Assembly (NCBI GenBank): GCA_964475595.1
Contig: CAYYXG010000012.1
Location: 1-64,000, forward strand
DNA length: 64,000 nucleotides
DNA from: RGEC01 sp964475595
GTDB taxonomy: Bacteria; Bacteroidota; Bacteroidia; NS11-12g; UBA955
Reading direction: 5' to 3'
Shown here: piece by piece, positions 24,701 to 32,294 of the stretch
How the letters are laid out: each line of letters starts with the position of its first letter
Numbering within the stretch: the stretch's first letter is position 1
Notes under the pieces: model-generated
Database searches by the model: none
Seen by the model: only the letters and a program-made list of their open reading frames with translations
Told to the model about the DNA's origin: nothing
Program-made: the position numbers and the translations under genes

Positions 24701-26794
24701 TGTGGTGGGCAATGCCGGATTGCCTACCTGACAGCCGTTGAAATAACAAATGGGATACTTACCCTCATTCAGGTATTTTTCGGGTGTGCCCATGTCAATA
24801 TCAGTAACGGAAAGACTTCCATGTCCCAGGAATGAAATCAAACTGGTACCATTATTAATCCTGCTTACAATTTTGTCTTTAAAATTGGGATCTACAATCC
24901 CCACCGAGGATTTGGAAAACTGAGTTACAACACCGGCAAAAGGATCGCCTTCGGGATAAACCCTCAGTCCATCCACAATATTTTTAATGATGTTGGTTTC
25001 ATTGGCATTAGAACCACCACTCAAGTGAAGAATCTGTTTTTGCCATTCCTGATAATTATTTTCCGGCCGAATATACCCTTTGAGTTTATCCAGATAAATA
25101 CTGATATCTTTAGCACTATCAGCCGGAATGCGCCCGGTGGCAATGGCCGGCTCCATGGGCTTGGCATTCCCAAGGCCTGAGGTGAACATCCAGTCACTTA
25201 CGGGATGACCAATGGTAGGTACATGGTTAAATTTCTGCAGTGGGCGTAACTGATTCAGACCACTGCCCCGATTGTAGGCATTATCATAACCACGCCCTAA
25301 CAACAGCAAAAACTTGGGCTGTGAAGAAGGACTGCTCTTTTCAATCAAAAACTTGCAGTAATTTCGTATAGCCAGGGGATGCGGTAATCCGTAGCTGAAG
25401 TAATCATAAAGGTTTTGAACCAAATTAAGCTGAACGCTGTACCGGTTCTCTCGCAGGGCTTTGTAGTCATTTAGCTCTCCCTTTGGACTTACCAGTGAAC
25501 GACTGGAAACCATCAAAAACTCGCAATTCCCTACGTGAAAATTATAATTGATCTGTGAGACCGTATCCATTCTGGAGAATGGCAACATCTCCACACGGCT
25601 TTCGTCAATCAGTGAGATACGCCCCCGTTGAGGCATGGGCGGCACAACCACACTCAGGTCACGGCTGACAGCATCCACAGTCCCCGTGTAACGCAAATGG
25701 TTGATTTCATCATAAAAAACCGGTGCATTCTGATTGTTTTTCCCGAATTGGGTCCAAACCTCCTGATGGGCTGCAAAAGCGGTATCCTCGTAGAAGAAGT
25801 ATCGGGAGGAATCTTTGAGGTTGTTTTTCCGAGGGTAGTCCAAAATGGTATGAGAATGCCCATACATACTGCTTTTGGCCCCATTGATTAACTGCGGATT
25901 GAAAAGCAGAAAAGATTGATCCTGCCCCATATCTGACGAATTGATGTTAATCCGCTGCGTTATAGGCCTTACCCCTAAAAAGGTGGTATCCGAGAGCAGC
26001 TTTTTACCATTGCCATCTGCACTGATTTGCATGGTGAACCGGTTATTGGGAATCATACTGCCCGCAGGAGGCGGGGTATGGGCGGTTAGACCGGATTCCA
26101 GCATGGGCATTGGACCCAAAGGACTCAGATCGGGGTGTTTTAATATCACTGAATACTGGCTTGGTGCCCAGAAATAATCGCCCACAAATCCCTCCCCGGC
26201 CATATATTCACTGTAAAAGACGGCATGACTTCCCAAAGCCATATAATCTCCTTCACAATAGTTCACATCAGGCGCATACACAAATCGGCTGATATGGTAA
26301 TTGCGAGAAGGCATGGCAGAAACACCGCTGAATGATTTGTACCTGAGATTACTGCGACCCGGCCTAAGGGTAAAAAAATACACATTGGTGTCAGACATCA
26401 TATTTTTGATCTGATGCCGCTGATGTTCGGGCTTATCATACAAACCCTGGTCGATTTCCCCGCTGGCAGGATGTCCCACAAATTCTATGTAATCGAATGC
26501 ATCCAGCCGATTATTGGCATTCTGATCATAGATATACACCGGAATTTGTTTGCCCATGTTGTACATGGCAAAGTCAGAGATGGGAATATTATTGAGAAAC
26601 AAGCCCCTTGACGTAAACCAAGGCTCTATGGAAAAATAGCCCAGCCGGTAAACATCGTCCTTCCAGATTTTGATTTTACCGTGAAACTGTGTCCAATCTA
26701 TCCACTCATTGCCGTAGGTTTGCGAGAAACAATTCGGTAAACCGGAAAGAGCCAAGAAAATTAGAAGGGCACACTTTCTGAACCGAAATTTCAT
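21710..26794 (-). CDS. Large secreted C25 (gingipain-family) cysteine peptidase
   Basis: A 1694-residue exported protein. The signal peptide ends near residue 25 (LPNCFSQ). After an about 400-residue N-terminal region comes a Peptidase C25 domain with the catalytic pair in LISFLGHGSLSV (His658) and YFNGCQVGNP (Cys688), and GRGYDNAYNRGSG upstream. Several Ig-like/CARDB-like segments follow (for example SIFLKPENAFALMDSFDVGVVLRNYGRG, split over strands). The C-terminus (FYPYPNPFTSKMRFVF ... GDRLANGTYFYKVTVKD) is FlgD-like, close to a T9SS C-terminal domain. The T9SS sortase PorU belongs to the same family but is around 1100-1200 residues and has a different catalytic setting, so I regard this as a paralogue. 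Start ATG is 11 bases from the divergent RsmI-like gene. Confidence 0.83.
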   Translation of the reverse strand: MKFRFRKCALLIFLALSGLPNCFSQTYGNEWIDWTQFHGKIKIWKDDVYRLGYFSIEPWFTSRGLFLNNIPISDFAMYNMGKQIPVYIYDQNANNRLDAFDYIEFVGHPASGEIDQGLYDKPEHQRHQIKNMMSDTNVYFFTLRPGRSNLRYKSFSGVSAMPSRNYHISRFVYAPDVNYCEGDYMALGSHAVFYSEYMAGEGFVGDYFWAPSQYSVILKHPDLSPLGPMPMLESGLTAHTPPPAGSMIPNNRFTMQISADGNGKKLLSDTTFLGVRPITQRININSSDMGQDQSFLLFNPQLINGAKSSMYGHSHTILDYPRKNNLKDSSRYFFYEDTAFAAHQEVWTQFGKNNQNAPVFYDEINHLRYTGTVDAVSRDLSVVVPPMPQRGRISLIDESRVEMLPFSRMDTVSQINYNFHVGNCEFLMVSSRSLVSPKGELNDYKALRENRYSVQLNLVQNLYDYFSYGLPHPLAIRNYCKFLIEKSSPSSQPKFLLLLGRGYDNAYNRGSGLNQLRPLQKFNHVPTIGHPVSDWMFTSGLGNAKPMEPAIATGRIPADSAKDISIYLDKLKGYIRPENNYQEWQKQILHLSGGSNANETNIIKNIVDGLRVYPEGDPFAGVVTQFSKSSVGIVDPNFKDKIVSRINNGTSLISFLGHGSLSVTDIDMGTPEKYLNEGKYPICYFNGCQVGNPALPTTQKGLGERVFRGEKKGAIAFMGQVSLSELYTISSQMRYFYEIYFDSTPNKTLGGVLKTMLSRWQNPSSSLNKIHARQLFLQGDPAVAVYTPQLPDLSVNSQSIFLKPENAFALMDSFDVGVVLRNYGRGIKDSFSVNLQWIYPDGVTKRNYSARALQRGFEDTLFIRVASKDVQVKGENFFNIIVNSEKTPEEYTYLNNSATLKRYIPGNGVNLVSPKNFAIWGRDTAILVAQAGDVFKQNEDYYFELDTTPRFNSPLLISLEKQGKPLNRAIMAQWSVKLPLLKDTLPYYWRARISASVNEGGGWQTGSFTYIKGHQDGWMQNVHWQYVDPVSKNVLSNMTVDSASKSLKFKKVLKKIYIDCQYMYHPNKGVKEGGFGGQDMNWGVCKEGLVAIPWNGKKLLREAVDPSKVWPDCWPGALWSTFGHNIDEQLYYAFQMNIESEQDKFINFINALPDSNYVTIFSRRQNFANTWKPEVLQALNDIGSNIFDSAQYRTADAMWVCLGKKGGKPGTAQEKHTFGSVSAYVGLEADMLGDANTGFLKSELIGPVDRFGTLYSRPLLTQIPKVESDKFDISVYGVDTGGQEQPLLLSDSVLTQHDFSSVNTQKFRYIYLKGQFTDLAGNTAPNLLHWRVTHSPVPEGTLYPDPVVGYRFYNDTLYEGDTLRVVLPFKNISKVNFRDSIDLDFKIFHKVTRTEIKSGKMRFAALKPDSILIFKETLATLGLSGPYALQIAFNAGFKQPELTMANNAALLNFYVQKDVINPLLDVTFDGKHIMNGEIVSPSPLILVSSKDENKHLLQSDSQKMVLFIKKPGSGSFEPVSAQELVYTPASSQQNRAVMEYRPVDLPDGNYILKVQSWDYSGNQAGRNDYEVSFNVVREKTVTRFYPYPNPFTSKMRFVFTLTGTSIPEEIRVKIMNVEGRVVKEVSKEELGNLRIGNNITDWTWDGTDQFGDRLANGTYFYKVTVKDGGEELKLRATKGDASFKEQVGVIYLMR

Positions 26795-26798
26795 ACTA

Positions 26799-26832
26799 CA
26801 AAATTATGGAAAATATTCCAATTAAAAGTCAA
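26799..26832 (-). promoter_or_regulatory. Promoter for the C25 peptidase lying inside the divergent gene's start
   Basis: On the minus strand TTG (26832-26830), 23 bases, TAATTTTG (26806-26799), then TAGT and ATG 26794. The element overlaps the first base of the divergent ATG at 26806. Confidence 0.5.
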
Positions 26833-27537
26833 AAAAAAGCCACTTTGGTCATGATGCCTATGCCATTGGGCAGCCTGTCTACCGACAGCATGTTTCACCG
26901 TGAATTCGAATCCCAAATTACCGGAATAAATTGCTGGATTGTTGAAAATGCGCGCACCTTCAGGCGCTTTGTTTCATCACTGAAACTTTCCATCGACATT
27001 GAACAACTTAACATTTTCGAATTATACAGGGATTATGATAAGATTGCCCTGATACATTTTTTAGATGAGCACATACGAACAGGCGACATTGGCGTTGCGA
27101 GTGAAGCAGGGGTGCCCGGCATGGCAGATCCCGGGGCTGAGATTGCTGCCTGGGCCCATGCACATAATATACCGGTCATCTCAGTTACCGGCCCGTCCAG
27201 CTTGCTGCTGGCGCTTAGTGGTAGCGGACTCAACGGACAACAATTCAGCTTCCACGGATATGCACCGGTTAAGGAAGAAGAACTGCGAACTTTTGTAGGG
27301 AAATTGGGGAAAGATTGCGAAAAAACCGGCTACACACAGGCGCTGATAGAGGCACCCTACCGATCAGACCGGTTACTGATACATTTGTTGGGCATCCTGA
27401 ATGATTCCTTAAAAATATGCATTGCCTGCAATCTGCATGAAACTGACGGATTTATCAAAACACAGACCGTAGCTGCATGGAAAGCATCCAAAGTCACATT
27501 AGGGAAAAAACCCTGCATTTTCTTGGTTGGGAGATAG
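26806..27537 (+). CDS. RsmI-like SAM-dependent methyltransferase
   Basis: A 243-residue tetrapyrrole-methylase-fold protein related to RsmI, the enzyme that methylates the 2'-hydroxyl of C1402 in 16S rRNA. Matches are IGVASEAGVPGMADPGAEI and VTGPSSLLLALSGSGLNGQQFSFHGY, the two SAM-site blocks. The N-terminal block reads TLVMMPMPLGSLS rather than the TPIGNLxD of RsmI and the HDRAPRE segment is not obvious, so this is the shorter Bacteroidota paralogue rather than RsmI itself; the target is uncertain. ATG 26806 or the MMPM methionines could be the start. Confidence 0.8.
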   Translation: MENIPIKSQKKATLVMMPMPLGSLSTDSMFHREFESQITGINCWIVENARTFRRFVSSLKLSIDIEQLNIFELYRDYDKIALIHFLDEHIRTGDIGVASEAGVPGMADPGAEIAAWAHAHNIPVISVTGPSSLLLALSGSGLNGQQFSFHGYAPVKEEELRTFVGKLGKDCEKTGYTQALIEAPYRSDRLLIHLLGILNDSLKICIACNLHETDGFIKTQTVAAWKASKVTLGKKPCIFLVGR

Positions 27538-27561
27538 CGTTATATAATTCCGAAATCATTG

Positions 27562-27569
27562 TACCTTTG
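27562..27569 (+). promoter_or_regulatory. TAnnTTTG promoter element for the oxoamine synthase gene
   Basis: TACCTTTG, 23 bases before ATG 27593. No suitable TTG at -33. Confidence 0.5.
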
Positions 27570-27592
27570 TTGCGAAAAACCTATATCATTTC

Positions 27593-28846
27593 ATGGTAAA
27601 CGATATCTTTAAAAAAGTAGTAAACCGCATGGGCCCTTTGGGCGAGCATGCTGACGACGCTCACGGTTACTTTACATTCCCAAAACTAGAAGGTCCTATT
27701 GGCCCCAGGATGATGTTTAATGGAAAAATGAAGCTGAACTGGAGTTTAAACAACTATCTTGGACTTGCCAATCATCCTGAAGTAATGAAGGCCGATGCCG
27801 ATGCCGCGGCACAATTTGGCATGGCTTACCCCATGGGTGCCCGCATGATGAGCGGTAACAGCAATTACCATGAACAATTGGAAAAAGACCTGGCCGATTT
27901 TATTGGTAAACCCGATGTGATTCTTTTGAACTATGGCTATCAGGGAGTAGTTTCGGCCATTGATGCCCTGGTAGATCGCCACGATATAATTGTATATGAT
28001 GCCGAATCTCATGCCTGTATTATCGATGGCATGCGCCTGCATATTGGCAAGCGTTTTATGTATCAGCACAACAATATTGAAAGTCTGGAAAAACAGCTGA
28101 ACCATGCTACCAAGCTGGCCGAGAAAACCGGTGGGGGTATCATGGTAATAACCGAAGGAGTTTTTGGCATGAGCGGCTCCCAGGGAAAACTGAAAGAAAT
28201 AGTTGCGCTCAAAGAAAAATTCAACTTCCGCTTGTTTGTGGACGATGCACACGGTTTTGGCACCATGGGTAAAACCGGCGCCGGAACCGGAGAAGAGCAA
28301 AACTGCATGGACGGGATTGATGTGTATTTCAGCACATTCGCTAAAAGTATGGCAGGCATTGGTGCATTTATTGGTGCCGATGCACAAATCATTAAGTATT
28401 TGCGCTACAACATGCGTAGTCAGATTTATGCCAAGGCTTTGCCTATGCCCATGACTATTGGTTCTATCAAGCGGCTTGAACTCATTCGCACACGCCCTGA
28501 ATTGAAAGACAATCTCTGGAAAATTGTTAATGCACTCCAAGGTGGACTGCGTGAAGCCGGCTTCAACATTGGTATAACCACCACCCCTGTTACGCCTGTC
28601 CTACTCAATGGAACTATCCCCGAAGCCACCCACATGACTTTTGATTTGCGTGAGAATTTTGATATTTTCTGCAGCATCGTGGTTTATCCGGTGGTTCCCA
28701 AAGGCGTGATTATGCTTCGTCTTATCCCCACAGCTGTCCACACCCTGGAAGATGTAGCCGAAACCATCAGCGCTTTTAAAGCCATTAAGCATAAACTGGA
28801 TAGTGGAGCCTACCGTCAGGAAAAACTGGCTACCGCAAAACCATAA
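27593..28846 (+). CDS. Alpha-oxoamine synthase (serine palmitoyltransferase-like), PLP-dependent
   Basis: A 417-residue PLP enzyme of the alpha-oxoamine synthase group, condensing an amino acid with an acyl-CoA. In Bacteroidota this subgroup starts sphingolipid or sulfonolipid synthesis (serine or cysteate with a fatty acyl-CoA). The PLP lysine is Lys251 in YFSTFAKSMAGIGAFIGA, preceded by LFVDDAHGFGTMGKTGAG (the Asp that contacts the pyridine nitrogen). YDAESHACIIDGMRLHIG and WSLNNYLGLANHPEV are typical. I cannot decide between serine and cysteate, or between KBL and SPT activity, from sequence alone. It is cytosolic or membrane-associated. The HhH gene follows 8 bases later. Confidence 0.83.
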   Translation: MVNDIFKKVVNRMGPLGEHADDAHGYFTFPKLEGPIGPRMMFNGKMKLNWSLNNYLGLANHPEVMKADADAAAQFGMAYPMGARMMSGNSNYHEQLEKDLADFIGKPDVILLNYGYQGVVSAIDALVDRHDIIVYDAESHACIIDGMRLHIGKRFMYQHNNIESLEKQLNHATKLAEKTGGGIMVITEGVFGMSGSQGKLKEIVALKEKFNFRLFVDDAHGFGTMGKTGAGTGEEQNCMDGIDVYFSTFAKSMAGIGAFIGADAQIIKYLRYNMRSQIYAKALPMPMTIGSIKRLELIRTRPELKDNLWKIVNALQGGLREAGFNIGITTTPVTPVLLNGTIPEATHMTFDLRENFDIFCSIVVYPVVPKGVIMLRLIPTAVHTLEDVAETISAFKAIKHKLDSGAYRQEKLATAKP

Positions 28847-28854
28847 TTAACGCC

Positions 28855-29685
28855 ATGCGTAATAAAAGCCCCGGCCTGTGGGTGTCTCTAACCAGGAGCG
28901 AATATGCCGGGGCTTTTTTTATGCTAATCATCGCCGTTGTCCTGGCCTTATTACCATCCTTGCTGGGCTCCAACAAACAGAATTCTATTGTATATCTAAC
29001 AGATAGCATACAGCGAGCTACCCTCATTTCAAAACACATAGCAGCAACAGATTCATTTTTTAAAAAGAAAAGATCTAGACTTACCCCGTGGAAAGGTTTG
29101 AAACAGCAAGACCTGGAAAACTTGGGATTATCTGCAGAGGAAGCAAACCGGGTATATCAAAAACTGAGATTGGGTTATCAATACTCATCACTCTCTGAAC
29201 TCAGCAAAGAGACAGGCATAGACACTACCGTTCTGAAAAACGCCATCTCCAAACCAGCTTTTCGCAGCAACAAATCCAGAACAAGTAGCATGGTTGAATT
29301 GAACAGCTGCGACACTTCTGACCTAATTGCCATGCCGGGTATTGGTAGCAAAACTGCTGCCCGAATTATCCGATTCCGCGATGCCCTAGGCGGGTTCTAC
29401 CAAAAAGAACAAATCCTGGAAACGCGATATACAGATACTACAGTATTGGAAAAACTGCTACCCTCTTTCCAGATAAATAACGCATTACTGCGTAAAATCC
29501 CTATACAGTCAGCAGGCCTTGAACTGCTGAAAAAACATCCATACTTGAGCGAAAAACAGGCTCGGGTAATCATTGCATTTCGCAATCAACATGGCAGATT
29601 AACGGAACAGCATCTCAAAGAAATCAGAATCATTTCAGACACCGACCTAAAAAGACTAATGCCTTATCTGGATTTTAACGAATAA
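28855..29685 (+). CDS. Membrane-anchored helix-hairpin-helix (ComEA-like) protein
   Basis: A 276-residue protein with a short N-terminal cytosolic segment, one membrane helix (about residues 20-38, FFMLIIAVVLALLPSLLG) and several helix-hairpin-helix repeats: LEN..LSAEEANRVYQKL, then SCDTSDLIAMPGIGSKTAARIIRFRD, the classic ComEA-type double HhH, and ELLKKHPYLSEKQARVIIAFRN. It probably binds DNA at the inner membrane, perhaps for uptake or repair; comEC is at 17 kb. ATG 28855 gives the LTRSEYAG stretch before the helix that resembles related Bacteroidota proteins (…SERNG…), so I prefer it over the Met at 28921, although a terminator-like hairpin lies in these first codons. Confidence 0.75.
   Translation: MRNKSPGLWVSLTRSEYAGAFFMLIIAVVLALLPSLLGSNKQNSIVYLTDSIQRATLISKHIAATDSFFKKKRSRLTPWKGLKQQDLENLGLSAEEANRVYQKLRLGYQYSSLSELSKETGIDTTVLKNAISKPAFRSNKSRTSSMVELNSCDTSDLIAMPGIGSKTAARIIRFRDALGGFYQKEQILETRYTDTTVLEKLLPSFQINNALLRKIPIQSAGLELLKKHPYLSEKQARVIIAFRNQHGRLTEQHLKEIRIISDTDLKRLMPYLDFNE
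28864..28920 (+). terminator. Terminator-like hairpin inside the start of the HhH gene
   Basis: AAAAGCCCCGGC (28864-28875) pairs perfectly over 12 bp with GCCGGGGCTTTT (28906-28917), around a 30-base loop, and the T-run continues to 28920. It falls 3-22 codons into the HhH coding sequence. It would work as an intrinsic terminator when the RNA is not being translated. Confidence 0.7.
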
Positions 29686-29741
29686 TCCATTTTGTTTACC
29701 CAATTGTGATGTTTAGTACACATACATATAACATTGATACC

Positions 29742-29749
29742 TAATTTTG
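29742..29749 (+). promoter_or_regulatory. TAnnTTTG promoter element for acyl-CoA dehydrogenase
   Basis: TAATTTTG, 9 bases before ATG 29759. Confidence 0.5.
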
Positions 29750-29758
29750 CATAAATTT

Positions 29759-30901
29759 ATGAATTTTACAACAGACGAGAATGTGACAATGATCAGGCAA
29801 ACTGTAAGGGATTTTGCCGAAAAAAATATCAAACCCCATTTTATGGAATGGGATGAAAGTCAGGAATTTCCTGTGCATATTTTCAAAGCGTTAGGTGAAC
29901 TCGGTCTGATGGGTGTTTTGGTACCCGAAGAATATGGCGGATCAGGACTTGGTTATCATGAGTATGTGGCTGCCATTGAAGAATTGGCCAAGGTTTGTGG
30001 TAGTATCGGGTTGAGCATGGCGGCCCATAATAGTTTGTGTACCGGCCATATTTTGATGTTTGGGAATGAGGAACAGAAAAAGAACTGGCTGCCAAAACTG
30101 GCAACCGGAGAATGGATAGGGGCCTGGGGCCTTACAGAGGCCAATACCGGCTCAGATGCCTTGAGAATGCAGTGTGTGGCAAAAAAAGACGGCAATGATT
30201 GGATACTGAATGGCACCAAAAACTGGATAACCCATGGTATTACGGGGAATGTGGCCGTGGTCTTGGCCCGCACCGGAGATTTGCTGGACAGCCATGGCAT
30301 AACTGCATTCGTGGTGGAACGCGGCACTCCGGGTTTCAGGGGCGGTAAAAAGGAAAATAAGCTGGGGATGCGTGCCAGTGAAACAGCCGAGCTCATATTT
30401 GAAGATTGCCGCATACCCGACGCCAACCGTCTGGGCAATATTGGGGATGGCTTCATTCAGGCCATGAAAATTTTGGACGGAGGTAGAATTTCCATCGCTG
30501 CATTATCATTAGGCATTGCCAAAGGTGCCTACGAAGCCAGCGTTAAATACAGTAAAGAGCGTCAGCAATTTGGTCAACCCATCGCCAATTTTCAGGCCAT
30601 TGGCTTCAAACTGGCTGACATGGCTACCCGGATAGAAGCAGCAGAATTGCTTACACACCAGGCCGCCAGTCTCAAAAACCAGGGAAAAAGCATCAATAAA
30701 GAGAGCGCCATGGCCAAGTATTATGCCAGCGAAGTCAGCGTTTTTTGCAGCAATGAAGCCGTTCAAATTTTTGGCGGATACGGCTATACCAAAGATTTTC
30801 CTGTAGAAAAATTCTATCGCGACTGTAAATTATGCACCATTGGTGAGGGCACCAGCGAGATTCAAAAACTCGTTATCAGCAGAGCAGTTTTGAAGTCGTA
30901 A
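29759..30901 (+). CDS. Acyl-CoA dehydrogenase
   Basis: A 380-residue FAD-dependent acyl-CoA dehydrogenase, normal length, introducing the alpha-beta double bond in fatty acyl-CoA or a branched short-chain acyl-CoA. The two family signatures are present: GAWGLTEANTGSDALRM and the C-terminal QIFGGYGYTKDFPVEKFYRDCK, and ERQQFGQPIANFQAIGFKLADM lies between. The catalytic base of the short-chain subgroup is normally the Glu in the segment after the second signature; CTIGEGTSEIQKLVI fits that. I start at ATG 29759 because the TTG four codons earlier is part of the promoter element. Confidence 0.93.
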   Translation: MNFTTDENVTMIRQTVRDFAEKNIKPHFMEWDESQEFPVHIFKALGELGLMGVLVPEEYGGSGLGYHEYVAAIEELAKVCGSIGLSMAAHNSLCTGHILMFGNEEQKKNWLPKLATGEWIGAWGLTEANTGSDALRMQCVAKKDGNDWILNGTKNWITHGITGNVAVVLARTGDLLDSHGITAFVVERGTPGFRGGKKENKLGMRASETAELIFEDCRIPDANRLGNIGDGFIQAMKILDGGRISIAALSLGIAKGAYEASVKYSKERQQFGQPIANFQAIGFKLADMATRIEAAELLTHQAASLKNQGKSINKESAMAKYYASEVSVFCSNEAVQIFGGYGYTKDFPVEKFYRDCKLCTIGEGTSEIQKLVISRAVLKS

Positions 30902-30906
30902 TTATT

Positions 30907-30936
30907 TTGAAATTTGAATAATTTTTTTTATATTTG
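30907..30936 (+). promoter_or_regulatory. Consensus promoter for rpsU
   Basis: TTG (30907-30909), exactly 19 bases, TATATTTG (30929-30936). This is the textbook Bacteroidota spacing. ATG 30970 is 33 bases further, so this transcript has a leader. Confidence 0.7.
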
Positions 30937-30969
30937 CACTCCCAAAAAAGAAAGTAGGTAGGAAAAAAC

Positions 30970-31167
30970 ATGATACTTATCAACGTAAAAGAAAGCGATT
31001 CACTAGACAAAGCGCTGAAGAAATTCAAAAAGAAGTTCGAGAAAACCGGCGTAGTAAAAGAACTTCGGGCTCGTCAATCTTTTGAGAAGCCCTGCATCAC
31101 CAAACGCATGCAGAAAATTCGTGCTGCGTATCGCCAGCAGATGCAGCGTCAGGAAATGGAACCTTAA
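30970..31167 (+). CDS. rpsU: 30S ribosomal protein S21
   Basis: A 65-residue basic protein: MILINVKESDSLDKALKKFK at the start and the typical Lys/Arg-rich tail with KPCITKRMQKIRAAYRQQ. S21 sits near the 3' end of 16S rRNA on the small subunit platform; in Bacteroidota this region (with S18 and S6) helps to hide the anti-Shine-Dalgarno sequence, in keeping with the lack of SD motifs before most genes here. It has its own promoter with TTG-N19 spacing and a strong terminator, so it is a single-gene unit. Confidence 0.95.
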   Translation: MILINVKESDSLDKALKKFKKKFEKTGVVKELRARQSFEKPCITKRMQKIRAAYRQQMQRQEMEP

Positions 31168-31184
31168 ACATTAAATTTTATAAT

Positions 31185-31211
31185 AAAAAGCCGCTTATAG
31201 CGGCTTTTTTT
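31185..31211. terminator. Bidirectional intrinsic terminator between rpsU and the asparaginase gene
   Basis: AAAAAGCCGC, loop TTATA, GCGGCTTTTTTT: a short GC-rich stem with A and T flanks on each side, serving both convergent genes. The T-run overlaps the last bases of the minus-strand gene. Confidence 0.85.
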
Positions 31212-32181
31212 ATGCCTTGAGCAGGTATTCTGCCGTTCGAATTTCATGAACACCTTCGCAGGTTAAAGCATACACAAAACCAGGCATCAGACTATAAGCC
31301 CCTACGTTACCATTGTTATCCATAGCTAATAAACACACCTGTTTCCCTCTGGCTGCCTCACCGCGCCTGCGGTAATATCGCTTTATGACTGCTTCGCAGG
31401 CAGCCTGAGCACCCTTGCCATTTCGCATGGCCTCCACCACACTGTGAGAGGCGGCCATCCTGATCATTTCTTCTCCCAGACCGGAGCAGGTAGCTCCACC
31501 AACTTCCCCGTCCACATACAATCCCGCTCCGATGATGGGTGAATCTCCTACCCTACCATGCATTTTCCAAGCCATGCCGCTGGTGGTGCAAACCCCGGAG
31601 AGTCGACGCTGACTATCAAGGGCCAACATGCCAATAGTATCGTGGTTTAACTCCCAGTTTGGAGTCGGCGAATATTCAGATTTTCTGAGCCATTCCTTCC
31701 ATGCTGCTTCAGATTCAGCCGTAAGTAAATTTTCTTTTTTAAAACCCTGCTCCAGTGCAAACTTTAAGGCACCACCTCCCGTGAGCATGACATGGGGCGT
31801 TTTCTCCATGACCTGCCTTGCCACGGCCGCAGGGTGCATAATATGCTCAAGACATGCCACAGAACCGCAATTCAAACGCTCATCCATGATACATGCATCC
31901 AGTGTCACTCTTCCGTCTCTGTCGGGGAAACCACCCAAACCCACCGTATTGATGGCCGGATCTTTTTCGGGGACTGCCACTCCCGCCACAATGGCATCCA
32001 ATGAATAACTACCTTTGGCCAGCAGATCCCACGCTGCAGCATTGGCTTGCAACCCGAAATCCCAGGTAGATACAACCACAGGGGCTTTGCCTTTCAATTT
32101 CCCCTGAGCCCGAACATCGCCAAGCACGCCGGCGATGGAAACCACCCCTGTAAGTTTCAAAAAATCTTTTCTTGAAAGCAT
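31210..32181 (-). CDS. N4-(beta-N-acetylglucosaminyl)-L-asparaginase / isoaspartyl peptidase family
   Basis: A 323-residue Ntn-hydrolase. The autocatalytic cleavage site and nucleophile are in LNHDTIGMLALD, Thr182, followed by the substrate-binding GRVGDSPIIGAGLYVDGEVGG broken by conserved glycines. This matches glycosylasparaginase more than the plant-type asparaginase, and would cleave GlcNAc-Asn from glycopeptides. The N-terminus at ATG 32181 (MLSRKDFLKLTGVVSIAGVL) looks like a Tat-type export signal, with SRKDFLK in place of the SRRxFLK motif, so the enzyme is probably periplasmic. A longer start at 32241 would put 20 odd residues ahead of this signal and is less likely. Confidence 0.85.
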   Translation of the reverse strand: MLSRKDFLKLTGVVSIAGVLGDVRAQGKLKGKAPVVVSTWDFGLQANAAAWDLLAKGSYSLDAIVAGVAVPEKDPAINTVGLGGFPDRDGRVTLDACIMDERLNCGSVACLEHIMHPAAVARQVMEKTPHVMLTGGGALKFALEQGFKKENLLTAESEAAWKEWLRKSEYSPTPNWELNHDTIGMLALDSQRRLSGVCTTSGMAWKMHGRVGDSPIIGAGLYVDGEVGGATCSGLGEEMIRMAASHSVVEAMRNGKGAQAACEAVIKRYYRRRGEAARGKQVCLLAMDNNGNVGAYSLMPGFVYALTCEGVHEIRTAEYLLKA

Positions 32182-32294
32182 GCGGACGAAGTTATTTGTT
32201 TTTTGCAGATTTCCCCGCCTTAATAAAGGGTTTATGCACATGGGTTCATAAATAATTGCAATAAAAAAAGTTGGGGAGCGTTTGATTTGTATTG

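Noticed and set aside
21710..26794. Calling the C25 peptidase PorU, the T9SS sortase
   Set aside because: Length (1694) and the sequence around Cys688 differ from PorU, and no por genes are nearby.
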